The notes under the pieces were generated by a model. That model ran no database searches. It saw only the letters and a list, made by a program, of their open reading frames with translations, and had not been told where the DNA came from. A stretch of DNA of 64,000 nucleotides from Malachius bipustulatus. Taxonomy: Eukaryota > Arthropoda > Insecta > Coleoptera > Melyridae. The stretch is from contig OU342638.1 in the NCBI GenBank assembly GCA_910589415.1, positions 11,944,014-12,008,013 of the forward strand. The letters are read 5' to 3'. Of this stretch, positions 23,015 to 33,398 are shown one piece after another. Position 1 is the stretch's first letter. The number at the start of each line of letters is the position of its first letter. The translations under genes were made by a program, and so were the position numbers.

Positions 23015-26000
23015 CTATTTTCGAGCGTCCCGCTCGAACGGACTTATTCGCTGTCTCCACAGTAGGGTGCCAGACGATTCAGGTGGACTACCTTCATCTT
23101 GCACTTGGGGGCTCCGCTGTATCCTATACACCACGTCGTTTATCCTTTTAATAATTGTGTAAGGCCCTTCCCAGGATGGCATAAACTTAGGCGACAAACC
23201 CTTCTTCCTAGTTGGATTATAAAACCACACTTTGTCTCCTTCTGTGAAGCCGCCGGAGTTTGCCTTCAAGTCGTACCTCGCCTTCATTCGGTCGCTGGCC
23301 AACTTGATCTTCCTCCTGACTAGGGAATGCACTTCTGCCATGGAGTTTCTTAATTCGTCGACATAATTTCTGATCTCCGATGGTGGACTGCTTGGTGAAC
23401 CGTACACCAAATCACAGGGTAGCCGAATCTCCTTACCGAATACAACTTTGGCTGGTGTCTGCCCTGTAGTCTCATGGATGGCTGCCCTGTACGACATCAG
23501 CAACAAAGGCAGGTACTGGTCCCAGTCTCGCTGATTATTGCTCACCACCTTCGACAGATGTTCCTCCATTGTTCGATTAAACCGTTCTACCATACCGTCA
23601 GATTGTGGATGGAGAGGTGTAGTCCTTGTCTTGTTTATCCCGAGCAGTTTACACATTTCTGCGAAAACTTGGGATTCAAAGTTTCGTCCTTGATCTGAAT
23701 GCAACTCTAAAGGTACGCCAAATCTGCTAATTAAATTATCCACCAAGACTCTCGCAACTGTAGCAGCTTCTTGGTTCGGTATGGCGTATGCTTCAGGCCA
23801 CTTGCTGAAATAATCCATGGCAACCAGGATAAAGCGATTGCCGCTGTCACTGATTGGAAAAGGACCTGCTACGTCTATGGCTATCCTCTCGAATGGGGCT
23901 CCGACGTTGTACTGCTTCATAGCGCCTGTCAGTCTTCTGCTTGGGCCCTTGCTTGCAGCACATTTCTCGCACTTACGGCACCAGGCTTCGACATCGTCCT
24001 TGCAGTTCACCCAGTAGAACCTCTCTCGAACTTTCGCTAGTGTTTTGTTCACTCCGAAGTGAGCTCCTGATGTACCTCCATGGATTACTTCGAGAATCTT
24101 CGGAACTTTACTCCTTGGAACCACCAGCTGCATGACGATCTTCTTTCCGTCGGCACTCTCCCAGGCTCTCTTCAGCAGACCATTTTCGATTTGCAGCGAC
24201 TCCCATTGTGACCATAGAGCTTTATATTCTGGGCTACGTGGAGAAACCTCTGCCCACGTTGGTCTCGGTCCATTCTCTTCTTTACGTTTTAAAATGTCTC
24301 CGATGTCTTCGTCTTTTTCTTGCTCTTTCCTGCATGCTTCTATCGTCCATCCTGTATCTGCATTGATCACGATCCTTCGAACGCACTCTTCCTTCTGGCT
24401 ATCCTCAATCCGCTCACAATGTGAGCATTTCACGCATGGCCTCCTTGATAGTGCATCAGCGTTCTGGTGTAATCTGCCTGCACGATGTTTTATTTTGAAG
24501 TTGAACTGCTGTAGTCGTTCTATCCACCTAGCAGTCTGACCCTCTACGTTCTTCATCTTCATCAGCCAGGTGAGCGCGCCGTGATCTGTTCTGATCAGGA
24601 ATTCCTTCCCATGCAGATAATTTTTAAAATGCTCCACCGATTTGATTATCGCCAGTAATTCTTTCCTGGTGGTACAGTAGTTCCTCTCAGGCTTTGTCAA
24701 GGTCTTGCTGTAGTACTCGATGACTCGCTCTTCTCCCTCTTGGACTTGCGATAAAACAGCACCTATCCCGATATTACTTGCGTCAGTATCAAGTACGTAC
24801 TTTCCTTCTCTTTGAGGATATGACAGGATCGGACTAGAAATCAAAGCCTTTTTTAGTCTTCGGAAAGCGTCTTCACACTTGGCATCCCAGATGAAAGGCG
24901 TCTTCAATTCGGTGAGCTTATGGAGCGGAGCTGCTACATCTGCAAATTTCTTGACAAATCTTCGGTAGTATGTACAAAGACCCAGGAAACTTCGGACTTC
25001 GTGTCTGTCTTTAGGAGTCGGCCAATCACGAATCGATGCTACTTTGCTGTCGCTGGTCTGGATTCCTTCAGAAGTTACGGTATGTCCCAAAAACTCAACC
25101 TTCTTCTTAAATAGCGAACATTTTTCTGGATTCAGCTTCAGGTTGGCAGTTCTGAATCGATCGAAAATTTCCTGAAGGTTGTCGATGTGATTTTGGAAAG
25201 TGGAACCCATAACCATGACATCGTCCAGGTATACTAGGCATGTTTTCCAGGTCAGCCCTCGGAGTACCATCTCCATTAGTCTTTCAAAGGTGGCTGGCGC
25301 GTTGCAAAGACCAAATGGCATAACCTTGAAATTGTACAGACCCGTGCCAGTAGAAAACGCAGTTTTCTCTTTGTCGTTTGGGTGCATGCCAACCTGCCAG
25401 TAACCGCTCTTCAGGTCCAAGGTTGAGAACCAGGTTGAGCCAGACAAGGTACATAAAATGTCGTCGATTCTTGGTAGCGGGTAGCTGTCCTTCTTCGTAA
25501 CATCGTTCAACTTCCTATAGTCGACGCAAAACCTTGTTGTTCCATCCTTCTTGGTTACTAACACGACTGGCGATGACCACGGGCTGTTGGATTCCTCAAT
25601 CACTCCGTCTTTCAGCATCTGGTCCAGCATGGTTGATACCTCTTCTTGTTTCGCAATCGGCAGTCTTCTTGGGGCTTGTCTTATTGGTTGGGTGTCGCCT
25701 GTATTTATTCGGTGTTGCACAATGTCCGTTCTGCCTAATTTCATGTTCCCTGTTGCGAAAACGTCTTGGTTCCTCTTCAAAAATTCTTTCGCCAACTTTG
25801 TCTCGTCTTTTGACAGTTCTTCGAAGTCAACTTCCGGCAGGACAATCTTCATTTTCTTTGTATCTGCCTTCTCCTTGCCCTCCATCTTCTCGCAACAGCT
25901 GATCTTCTTGACTGGTACGCAAATTCCAAGTACGTCACCTTCCTTGATCCTAGCGCTGCCAGAAAACACATTTGCAACACGTACAGGAATCTCTCGGCTA

Positions 26001-26602
26001 GTGTTGACTAACGTCTTGGCTATTATCAGGTTCTTATTACTGTCTGGGGATGGCTCGACTAACCCAACGCAGCTTCCAAGATCTGCTTCCAGTCTGGCTG
26101 GGACTATCTGCTCGCTGAACCCTCGGATGGTGGTCGTTGAACTCGCAATGAGTCTCGTCATTACCTTCTGTGATTTTCTAGAGCTCAGTACCAAGTCTTC
26201 TTCACCCAATCTCAGGATACCTTGTTTAGGATCAATCCGCAGTCCATGCTGTTGAATGATGTCTAGTCCCAGAATAAACTCGTCTTCAATCTCGGCTACC
26301 ACAATTGTATGATGCAGTTCCAGGGCTCCAAGCTGGATTCGGCCATCTACTTCGCCGATGATATCTGCGATTTCACCTGTCGCTGTCTTCAACTGGACCC
26401 GCCTCGATGGATGCCGAATTACAGCAGGACTGACCATGTCCTTCCTTACCAATGAGATTGATGATCCGGTGTCGAGTACCATGGCAACAGATTTTCCATT
26501 TATCTGCCCTTCAACGGCTAGGCTGTCTACGTGGCGTTGGAGTGTTCGGATGGAAACGATCTTGGGGGCCTTGTTGTTGTCAGCCAGCATTCGCCCCTCC
26601 AT
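23015..26602 (-). CDS. pol: Gypsy-1 pol polyprotein (protease-RT-RNase H-integrase)
   Basis: This is 1195 codons without interruption. It has an aspartic protease near residue 44 (MVLDTGSSISLV) and reverse transcriptase with FCVDYRKLND and the catalytic LVYLDDVMV near 456. RNase H is near 605 (LDTDASNIGIGAVLSQ). The integrase zinc domain is near 850 (HFGVNKTLAKVRERFYW...CRKCEKC), and its DDE core carries IDVAGPF, LHSDQGRNFES and GMVERFNRT. A basic GPY-like C-terminus ends it (WEGPYTIIKR). The length and order are normal for gypsy pol. It lies in the -1 frame relative to gag, and its frame is open back across the gag stop, so it is probably made by -1 frameshifting at or near the A-rich gag end, or by reinitiation at 26602. 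Confidence 0.93.
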   Translation of the reverse strand: MEGRMLADNNKAPKIVSIRTLQRHVDSLAVEGQINGKSVAMVLDTGSSISLVRKDMVSPAVIRHPSRRVQLKTATGEIADIIGEVDGRIQLGALELHHTIVVAEIEDEFILGLDIIQQHGLRIDPKQGILRLGEEDLVLSSRKSQKVMTRLIASSTTTIRGFSEQIVPARLEADLGSCVGLVEPSPDSNKNLIIAKTLVNTSREIPVRVANVFSGSARIKEGDVLGICVPVKKISCCEKMEGKEKADTKKMKIVLPEVDFEELSKDETKLAKEFLKRNQDVFATGNMKLGRTDIVQHRINTGDTQPIRQAPRRLPIAKQEEVSTMLDQMLKDGVIEESNSPWSSPVVLVTKKDGTTRFCVDYRKLNDVTKKDSYPLPRIDDILCTLSGSTWFSTLDLKSGYWQVGMHPNDKEKTAFSTGTGLYNFKVMPFGLCNAPATFERLMEMVLRGLTWKTCLVYLDDVMVMGSTFQNHIDNLQEIFDRFRTANLKLNPEKCSLFKKKVEFLGHTVTSEGIQTSDSKVASIRDWPTPKDRHEVRSFLGLCTYYRRFVKKFADVAAPLHKLTELKTPFIWDAKCEDAFRRLKKALISSPILSYPQREGKYVLDTDASNIGIGAVLSQVQEGEERVIEYYSKTLTKPERNYCTTRKELLAIIKSVEHFKNYLHGKEFLIRTDHGALTWLMKMKNVEGQTARWIERLQQFNFKIKHRAGRLHQNADALSRRPCVKCSHCERIEDSQKEECVRRIVINADTGWTIEACRKEQEKDEDIGDILKRKEENGPRPTWAEVSPRSPEYKALWSQWESLQIENGLLKRAWESADGKKIVMQLVVPRSKVPKILEVIHGGTSGAHFGVNKTLAKVRERFYWVNCKDDVEAWCRKCEKCAASKGPSRRLTGAMKQYNVGAPFERIAIDVAGPFPISDSGNRFILVAMDYFSKWPEAYAIPNQEAATVARVLVDNLISRFGVPLELHSDQGRNFESQVFAEMCKLLGINKTRTTPLHPQSDGMVERFNRTMEEHLSKVVSNNQRDWDQYLPLLLMSYRAAIHETTGQTPAKVVFGKEIRLPCDLVYGSPSSPPSEIRNYVDELRNSMAEVHSLVRRKIKLASDRMKARYDLKANSGGFTEGDKVWFYNPTRKKGLSPKFMPSWEGPYTIIKRINDVVYRIQRSPQVQDEGSPPESSGTLLWRQRISPFERDARK

Positions 26603-26613
26603 ACTGGCTGAAG

Positions 26614-27861
26614 TTAGTTTTCCTGCCGCCGACGAGGAGCTTCCCGTTCTCGAGAGACACTTCTATCTCTGCTTCCGCTCCTGTCCCTGCCTGGTCTTCG
26701 TTCCAGGGATCCACCACGTCTCGGAGTCTCGCTAACTTTACAGTCATGAATAAAATGTGAACTGGATCCGCAACGGTAGCACTGTTTCCTGTTTTCGTCC
26801 CTCCTCGGAGTCCAACCTCTTTTCCCATTATTTAACTGCTCAGAGAGCTTATCCACCATCATTTTACTCAGCCTTTCCAATATGGTAGTCACGTCCTCTT
26901 CTTTTTCTTCATTGATTGTCACTGCTCGTACCTTGGAGAAGTTCCTACCATTGGACGCCTTGATTGCTGCGTCTATCTCAAGCGCTCTAACTAACGCTTC
27001 GCTGGACTTTGTCAAGTGTGACATGCGCAGGATCTTCTGTATTTCAGTGTCTCGTATCCCGTTGACAAAAGTTTGCGAGGCTAGTTGTTCCTTGAAATTT
27101 TGCGGCGAGTCTGGGTAGGCTTGATGGACAATCCTGTTGACATCAGCTTCGAACTCCTGTAGCGACTCGTTCGGCTTCTGCACTCTGCTCATTAACTGAT
27201 TTTGGAACACCTGCTCCATATGGCGATTGCCGAACCGAAGTTCTAATGCTGCACTCAATTGGTTGTAATTCGAGTGCAGTTCTACCGGCAGTGTTTGCAG
27301 CATGTCCACAGCTTGTCCTCTAAGAGCAAGAACCAGTGCCGTTGCCTTCTCTGCGTCGTTCCATCCGTTGGCCATGCATGCAGCCTGAAACTGCATCTTG
27401 TACGCAGTCCATGGAGTTGTTCCGTCGTACGCTGGTGGTTTCACTTTCGCGCCAAAACTGTTAGTCGGTACGGCACACGAAGAATGCTTTACTTCAGAAC
27501 TTTCGAGAGTTCTGAGTTTATTCTCGATCTCCTCTACCAGCAGTTTCGTTTTCCGTTCTACTCGATTTTCTACCAATTTCACTTCATCGCGAACACCACC
27601 GACTTCATCGCGAACACTGTCAATGTCTTGTTTCACTTTATTTAGCCCACACACGTAATCGTCTCTTTGCTGCAGGATAACTTTTAGCAGCTGCTCTTCA
27701 CTGTTCTTCTGTTGCTGCAGAAGCTTTTCTTCAGAGTCTTTTTGTTGCTGCAGCAACTTCCCTTCACTGTCTTCCAGCTTCTTTAGGATTTTCTCGAACA
27801 TTTTCTCAGACTCAGACATTTTGTCGCTTCCTATTTCCTTTCCACTTCTTAATCTACCCAT
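26614..27861 (-). CDS. gag: Gypsy-1 gag
   Basis: This is 415 codons from an ATG 31 bases after the primer-binding site. Residues 15-115 form a long predicted coiled coil rich in E, K and Q, with three imperfect copies of a SEEKLLQQQK unit. The capsid region follows (KPPAYDGTTPWTAYKMQFQ; ALVLALRGQAVDML). One CCHC zinc knuckle lies near 357 (CYRCGSSSHFIHDC), and an R/S/D-rich basic tail ends the protein. It would assemble the virus-like particle and bind element RNA. The stop is 12 bases upstream of the pol ATG. No break was seen. Confidence 0.92.
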   Translation of the reverse strand: MGRLRSGKEIGSDKMSESEKMFEKILKKLEDSEGKLLQQQKDSEEKLLQQQKNSEEQLLKVILQQRDDYVCGLNKVKQDIDSVRDEVGGVRDEVKLVENRVERKTKLLVEEIENKLRTLESSEVKHSSCAVPTNSFGAKVKPPAYDGTTPWTAYKMQFQAACMANGWNDAEKATALVLALRGQAVDMLQTLPVELHSNYNQLSAALELRFGNRHMEQVFQNQLMSRVQKPNESLQEFEADVNRIVHQAYPDSPQNFKEQLASQTFVNGIRDTEIQKILRMSHLTKSSEALVRALEIDAAIKASNGRNFSKVRAVTINEEKEEDVTTILERLSKMMVDKLSEQLNNGKRGWTPRRDENRKQCYRCGSSSHFIHDCKVSETPRRGGSLERRPGRDRSGSRDRSVSREREAPRRRQEN

Positions 27862-27891
27862 TAACTAATTAATCTTCTCGCTGGAATCCGT

Positions 27892-27909
27892 ATCCCGCTT
27901 CTGACACCA
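27892..27909 (-). promoter_or_regulatory. Gypsy-1 primer-binding site (tRNA-Leu type)
   Basis: Two bases after the 5' LTR, the minus strand reads TGGTGTCAGAAGCGGGAT. This is complementary to a 3' end of the kind found in some eukaryotic tRNA-Leu (…CTTCTGACACCA). The tRNA assignment is from general knowledge of tRNA 3' ends and is moderately sure. Confidence 0.7.
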
Positions 27910-27911
27910 GT

Positions 27912-28504
27912 TGTTACGGGTCTCGCAATAAATAAATCACCACCAAAAAGTCTTACAAATTACTTTATTCACTAATCCAAATTATAACCTCTAATAATTA
28001 TTCTAAATAATCAAAACACAAACAGCTGACTACACTACTAGCTACACTTGTCTATTCTTTATATCCGCTATCTGTCACTACTGGCTCCCTTACTTCACAC
28101 TTCACTTCTGCTCTGTCTATACTTCAGTCTTCACTGTTTCACGTTCAGGATACTACTACTTTCCACGCAACCGCAGGCTGTCCTTATATAGTCCCCCGAC
28201 GCATTAGTAGTCACGTTCTACTCCGTTCTAGCAGGTACATTCTCGAACGTCGCACCGGCGCACCAGCCGTCGATTCATGGATTCTGGAAATGTCAGATTG
28301 TTCGGCGAGCCCGCTCCAGAAATCCATAGAACTAACGTCTGTCTGTCGATGTGTCACATGACATGTGACTGGAACTGTCGCGAACATGTCATTGACTAAC
28401 TCAGTATAAAAAAAGAATGTAAACAAACAAGCAAATTCGTGGACTAGAATGTTAAAGGTTAAAGAAGCAATTACTAGAATTTTTCCAGAGCGGTGTTCGT
28501 TATA
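27912..28504 (-). repeat. Gypsy-1 5' LTR with promoter
   Basis: This is the 5' LTR on the minus strand, 593 bases, matching 22411-23003. A TATATAA box at 28184-28190 would direct transcription into gag. AATAAA occurs about 220 bases downstream of it on the same strand (near 27963). Confidence 0.9.
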
Positions 28505-28747
28505 ATATTTATCGGTATCTCTCCTAACAACGTCATGTGCCGCAAAGTCTTCATCGGTTTCTATCAGGCCTACAATCTGATTATGAATTTCTTTAAATTC
28601 TTCATATGTCGCTTCCAAATGATCGTATGATGCTTTAAAAAGATTTACTTGAGTCTGATCGGTTTTCGCCTTCAGGCCCCAATTATAAGTTTCCACTATA
28701 CGGGTTACAAAGACTTTTCGGTTCTTACTAAGATTTTTAATGGTCAT
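28505..28747 (-). pseudogene. BEL-2 gag N-terminus, cut by Gypsy-1
   Basis: These are the first 81 codons of BEL-2 gag, starting MTIKNLSKNRKVFVTR. They form a helical, charged N-terminal region (YDHLEATYEEFKEIHNQIVGLI) typical of BEL gag. The reading continues into the Gypsy-1 LTR only by chance. The rest of gag resumes at 22410. The upstream 5' untranslated region (28748-29224) is AT-rich. Confidence 0.85.
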
Positions 28748-29224
28748 TTTGAAACTATTTATTTATTTATTTATTAGAATCAGCTAATGAAATAATTACT
28801 AATAAACAAAGACTTAATTTTGAAAAATTATCAAAGTTGTAGGAATATTACTTCAATGATTGAAAAACGGATACTTAGTATAAGCAATAATTTATACTAA
28901 ATTTTATTTAATTCCTATTGTATTAAATAACAGCTCCACCCTGAATCACTTTTCATAGATTTATTAATAATGAACAGCTAAAGATAATAAACTAAAGAAT
29001 TATTGAATTATTTTATTCTCTGCGAAAGTAAATTAAATGATAACGAGTACACCGGCGAGGTCTGATAACACTTTGAAGCCGATCTGTCCGTCGAACGATT
29101 TGAAAACCGGTAGGTAGGTACCTATATTTTTATGTGAATTCTAATAATGATTTACGAATAGCGAATTTTTCACATCGAATGAATTTATTAATTATTAATT
29201 TTAACTACTTTGCTGGTAGAAAAT

Positions 29225-29240
29225 CCGGCTCGAAGGACCA
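29225..29240 (-). promoter_or_regulatory. BEL-2 primer-binding site (tRNA-Tyr type)
   Basis: Five bases inside the 5' LTR, the minus strand reads TGGTCCTTCGAGCCGG, complementary to the usual metazoan tRNA-Tyr 3' end (CCGGCTCGAAGGACCA). The position relative to the LTR is right for priming of minus-strand synthesis. Confidence 0.8.
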
Positions 29241-29245
29241 GAAAA

Positions 29246-29695
29246 TGTACCTAAATAGGCATAGATTGCAAACTAGAATTAACCAAAAATAAACCGAGCC
29301 ATACAGAAACAATAGAAAAAAACTGAATGGCACCTACCTGGTGTCCGGGTCGTATGGAGCTTGACTGGATGAGTGTTTTCTGGAGTCACTAGTATTCTGG
29401 CGGGATGATTTCATAGACACAAATTTCGGAATAGGTAATCTAATGAGTAATGACACTTTGACTAACGATAGGCGAGAGATTTTTCGAATGTATGTAATGA
29501 TTTTCGAATGCAATGATACCGTGCCGGGTTGGGTCTCCGCCGAGAGGCCTTCTTCTTCTTCTTTTCATGAGGAGCGGGGATATCTCCTCTTATCTTCTCG
29601 GCGCCATTCGGGGATCGAACCTGTATGGCTTTTGATTTACCGCGAATTTACGAATTTAATATTCAAAGAAATAAACAATGCTAATTGCCTGTACA
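29246..29695 (-). repeat. BEL-2 5' LTR
   Basis: A direct repeat of 16045-16494, also 450 bases. One difference was noticed: CTCCTCTTATC here against CTCCTTTTATC in the 3' LTR. It starts TG and ends CA on the sense strand. Confidence 0.88.
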
Positions 29696-31139
29696 TATAT
29701 ATAATTCTTTATTAAGAAACTGTTTAGTTACAAATACTAAATTGCCATTAAGACACAGTATACAAAATTATAACAAAGAAAAAATTTACATACTTAATAA
29801 ATATTAAAATTATTAACAATAACTAACAATAATTTATAAATTAATTTGTAATAACGTAAATACAAAGGATTTATTGTTTATTTCCAAACAAATGATTCCT
29901 TAAAATATACGAAATATATGAGTTAAAATATTGCAATAAAATTTGCAATATTTTTGTTATTAAGCCAGTGGCGTGGGTAGGAAAAGGGAAAAAAGGCTTT
30001 ATGAACATATTTTTGAAGGAATTGAACGAAAATTTTTCCAGTACTATACTAATAACCCTTAACTATGAAAAATTTCAAGAAGCAAATAAGAAAAATGGCG
30101 GAGATATAAAAATATTTTTACATATTATTTTTATTCCTCTAAAATTTTAAATTTTCGATATTCAAAGCTACCCTTTCACTTTTTCCGTTCTATAAAAGGT
30201 AGTGGAAAAAAAGTATTTTTTTAAGTAAAGTTAGTCAGTGGCGGGCATAGGAAATGGGGCAAAATTGTTCAATTTTGCCAATGTTTTTTTTTGTTTTGTT
30301 AAATTTAAAAATTCATTCTAAGGCACGGTTTAAAACGAAATGAAATGCAATTGTCAGTAAGCTACTACGCGAATATCACCTGACTATGGAAAATTTCAGA
30401 AAGCCAATTTAAAAAGCGCTGAAAATATTCAGAATTGAATCGCATAAAAATACACTAGTTCTGCGATTGATGCGCAAGAAGGTTTTTTTTTATTATATTT
30501 CATTTAATTAAGTTAACCGCACATCGTTTAATACCAATAAGGTAGTATAGAGAAGATTAATTATTTCAGGGCCGTCTTTAGATATAGAGGCCCCGGTGGG
30601 CTACTACAGAAAATAATGCGTCCCTGTTCATCAGAAAATAAACAGAATGGCTAGCTGGAGTAGGGCAGTGACGACTTGTGAATTGCAAAATTAGAGCAGT
30701 TTAGATTGTACACTTCATACAATGTGTAATTTTTTTAGCGTTTTTAAAATCGAAAAAACGTGATTTTGAGAAATATACAGGGTCCTCAAACTTAAGTCGG
30801 CAGTATTGCTAACTTCGTTATTTTTGGATCTACAAAAAATAATAGATAAACAATAAGGTCAAATAATCCTTAAGTAAGCCGAATTTTCAATCCTTTAGTT
30901 TATAGTTAGACGTCTTCATACTTAAAAAAGAAAATTACTAAAATATAATTTTCTACGTCGAAGAAGAGTTCTTTTTATCAATTTTAACATGTCTTAATTC
31001 GTAATATTCCCACATACAGAAAATGATACTCCACTGGATACAAAAGCGATTAGGGGTTGGGTGAACGGTGGTGAGTGGTGGTAAGTAGTAAGTACGTCAT
31101 AATACCGTAGCGGCAAAGAAATACGACAAAAACCAGAGA
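29696..31139. repeat. Dispersed-repeat debris
   Basis: No gene is supported. The stretch 29960-30240 repeats the CAGTGGCGTGGGTAGG unit also found near 14805 and 62085. Positions 30435-30490 are a copy of the SINE tail (GAATCGCATAAAAATACACT then GCGATTGATGCGCAAGAAGG). Positions 30778-30830 carry an end of the 37731-38945 palindromic family (AAGTCGGCAGTATTGCTAAC). Confidence 0.6.
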
Positions 31140-31322
31140 AGTTACAGGATATTTGTTTTTGGCATCATCTGGAGGCGTGGCGGAATCTCCAAGGAGACCC
31201 ACAAATCCTTGCCCAAAGAAATCTAAGAAGAAATTTCTGAGATATCGGCAAAGTTCCAGTCAGAATAATTCGGGCGGGTAGAAGACCTTCGGAAAACATC
31301 CGCAAGACCAGACTGTACCGTA

Positions 31323-32447
31323 ATGGCGGGCGGAGAAAAAGAAGACCATGATCTGGAGGTAGCCGATCCCCGAACCGGCTGGATATATAAGCTGAAGAAA
31401 GATGAGCTAATCGAAGAGATGGAAAAGTTGGGGCTAGAAAACACCGGATCCGTGGATGAGCTGAGGAAGCGGATGGTAACGTTCCAACGAGCCCGAAAGC
31501 CATCAGAACGAACTCAACTGGAAGATACAGCGACAGGCCTCGGCAAGACCGAAATGACGGGAGAAAACTACTCCAGAAGAAAGAATATCTCCATGGATGT
31601 TAGAGACCCGACGGAAAACCCTAGAATCTTAGTTCGCGAGGAAAACCAGTCCGAGGGAGCAAATCTCTGCAACCAGGTTCGGAAATGGAACGTCCATTTC
31701 GATGACAAATCCGACCCCGTCATGTTCCTAGAAAGACTCGAAGAACTAATGGACTGCTATGGGTTCCACAGAGATCAAATGTTTTACGCTTTACCAGAAC
31801 TGCTCCGAGGTTCCCCGCAACTGTGGTACAGGAATAATAAGAACTCGTGGAAAGAATGGGACGATTTCCTTCATGACTTCCAAAATTTCTTTTTCTCAAG
31901 GGACTATTTCCGAAAGCTTCAGAAGCAGATAGCGGCCCGCTTGCAATGACCCGGCGAGTCGGGCAAATCATACATCATCGATCTGCAAACCATGATACGT
32001 CGATATGGCCGTCTAGACGAGGATGACGCTTTAGACCAGACCTATGAAAATCTCCTTCCGGAATACCGACAATTCATAAAAAAGAGAGACTTCCGAAATG
32101 TATCCGACCTCATCCGGGAAATCGACGAGTATGAGCAGTTACAGCGTGAAATGAAGCCGAAGAAATCAGACACCCGGAACCTCACAGACCCAACTATGAC
32201 TAGAAATCCCCGTAGTCCGTCATCTCCAGGGCAAGCCCATACGGAGAAAAATACAGCGTCCACCGGCATACTATGCTGGCGTTGCTGGGAAACGGGCCAC
32301 CTAAGGACCCAATGCCGCCAGCCGCCGAAGATATTCTGCTCTCGTTGCGGCCGAACTGGGACCCTGTCTAGGGACTGCTCATGTCCAAGAACTCCGGGAA
32401 ACGCCGAAACGACTGGAAACCGGAATCCGTCCAGCTCGCGAGTTTAG
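31323..32447 (+). pseudogene. gag: Gypsy-2 gag with in-frame TGA
   Basis: The frame starts at ATG 31323. Residues 20-55 resemble a SAP DNA-binding motif (LKKDELIEEMEKLGLENTG). The capsid-like region follows (FDDKSDPVMFLERLEELMDCYG; ALPELLRGSPQLWYR). At 31947-31949 a TGA interrupts the frame, which then continues unbroken (GESGKSYIIDLQTMIRRYGR). Two zinc knuckles end the protein: CWRCWETGHLRTQC is complete, while CSRCGRTGTLSRDC has T in the histidine position. The TGA is most likely a mutation; read-through cannot be excluded. Function: particle assembly and RNA binding. Confidence 0.78.
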
Positions 32448-33151
32448 AGACTCCACCTGAAACCAGAACACTACCGCCGTCACCTAATCCAACCCCGTCA
32501 CCGACCATTCAACCAATGTCCAGTTGCCAGGGAACGACCACCGATTCCAGAGTATTCCTGGAGCTGGAATTAGGACCGCAACCGTTTTATGCCCTCATCG
32601 ATACGGGTTCAGCCCTATCTTACATCGGAGAAAAAATGGCATTAACGTGCAAGAATCTAGGCCTGGTACCGAGACTGGTTCAACAGAGGGTCCAGCTGGC
32701 CAATGGCTGCACTGCCCAGATCGAAGAGGAATTCTCCGTTGCCTGCGAAATGAATACCGACACACAGGACCAAATATTTTACCACCTTCCAGGCTTAGCA
32801 ACAGATGCTATCCTAGGGTTAGATTTTTTGACACAGCGTCAGATATCCCTGAATTTGGGCACGTGCGAAATCCTCAGCAACGGTATAACCGTCAACAAAT
32901 TGAAATTTGCTGCCCGAACAGGTGTGATCGGGAGAAACTCTTTCGAACCCGACAAACCTATGTCTGATGTTAACCAAGCTGACCAGGACAAACTGCCAGG
33001 ACTAACGCCAGATCAACTAGCTTTACTGCGGCCCAAGGGCTGGCCACCGACCCGACGCCATCGTAAATTCCTGAGGTCTGCTGATGGGAAGGTGCGATGG
33101 ATCACTGTGCCAGCGGATCCCTCCGGTGATTTGGGAGTGAATCGATTATAG
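32381..33151 (+). pseudogene. Gypsy-2 protease frame (pol remnant)
   Basis: This frame is in the -1 phase relative to gag and overlaps it by 67 bases, the usual gypsy gag-pol arrangement. It has a P/T-rich linker, then a retroviral-type aspartic protease: FYALIDTGSALSYIG contains the DTG active site, and AILGLDFL is the typical ILG partner motif. After the protease it has about 80 residues of unassigned sequence (GLTPDQLALLRPKG; RWITVPADPSG) and stops 30 bases before the purine tract. RT, RNase H and integrase are missing. The frame itself is open, so a short gag-protease polyprotein was possible before the gag TGA arose. Confidence 0.75.
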
Positions 33152-33390
33152 ACAGTTGCTTTTTTTTTCTCGTGTTTTTTTGGGAAAGTAAAGAGGGGGT
33201 GTAACGAAGTGTATTTTATTTATTTATTATTGAATTGGAATAATTTTATTTTTGTTCGAGCGCACTGGTTATCTAAAGGATCTACGCTGCTCCGCGTTGG
33301 ACAGGCCGAGATGCGACGGCCAGCCACCTCCACTGCCCCACCGGCTTCCACCACCGTAGCGGAGAGGGACCCAGAGCGATAAGGCCCGGC

Positions 33391-33398
33391 TATATAAA
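33391..33398 (+). promoter_or_regulatory. TATA box in Gypsy-2 LTR
   Basis: TATATAAA lies in a GC-rich context, about 190 bases into the LTR, at the position expected for an LTR promoter. Confidence 0.6.

Larger units (their letters stand above)
22411..28504 (-). mobile_element. Gypsy-1: apparently intact Ty3/gypsy element
   Basis: This 6.1-kb element lies on the minus strand with 593-bp LTRs (22411-23003 and 27912-28504) that I read as identical. It has a primer-binding site, intact gag and intact pol. ATAT lies on both sides, consistent with a 4-bp target duplication; a 5-bp reading is also possible. It sits inside the gag gene of BEL-2, and taking it out with one target copy leaves that gag frame open across the junction. 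No envelope gene is present. It is the best candidate in the window for recent activity. Confidence 0.93.
16045..29695 (-). mobile_element. BEL-2: young BEL/Pao element with nested insertions
   Basis: A complete BEL/Pao element lies on the minus strand with two 450-bp LTRs (16045-16494 and 29246-29695). By eye the LTRs differ at one position in a pyrimidine run. From 5' to 3' it holds a primer-binding site matching the tRNA-Tyr 3' end, gag, protease, RT, RNase H and integrase. It is interrupted by Gypsy-1 inside gag and by a TIR element inside the integrase region, and carries one stop codon in pol. The near-identical LTRs point to a recent insertion, and the nested elements are more recent still. 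A clean target duplication was not found; only TAT is shared at the borders. Confidence 0.9.

Noticed and set aside
23099..26760. Many plus-strand open frames of 60-234 codons
   Set aside because: They are antisense shadows of the intact Gypsy-1 pol and gag; the minus-strand frame has all catalytic motifs.
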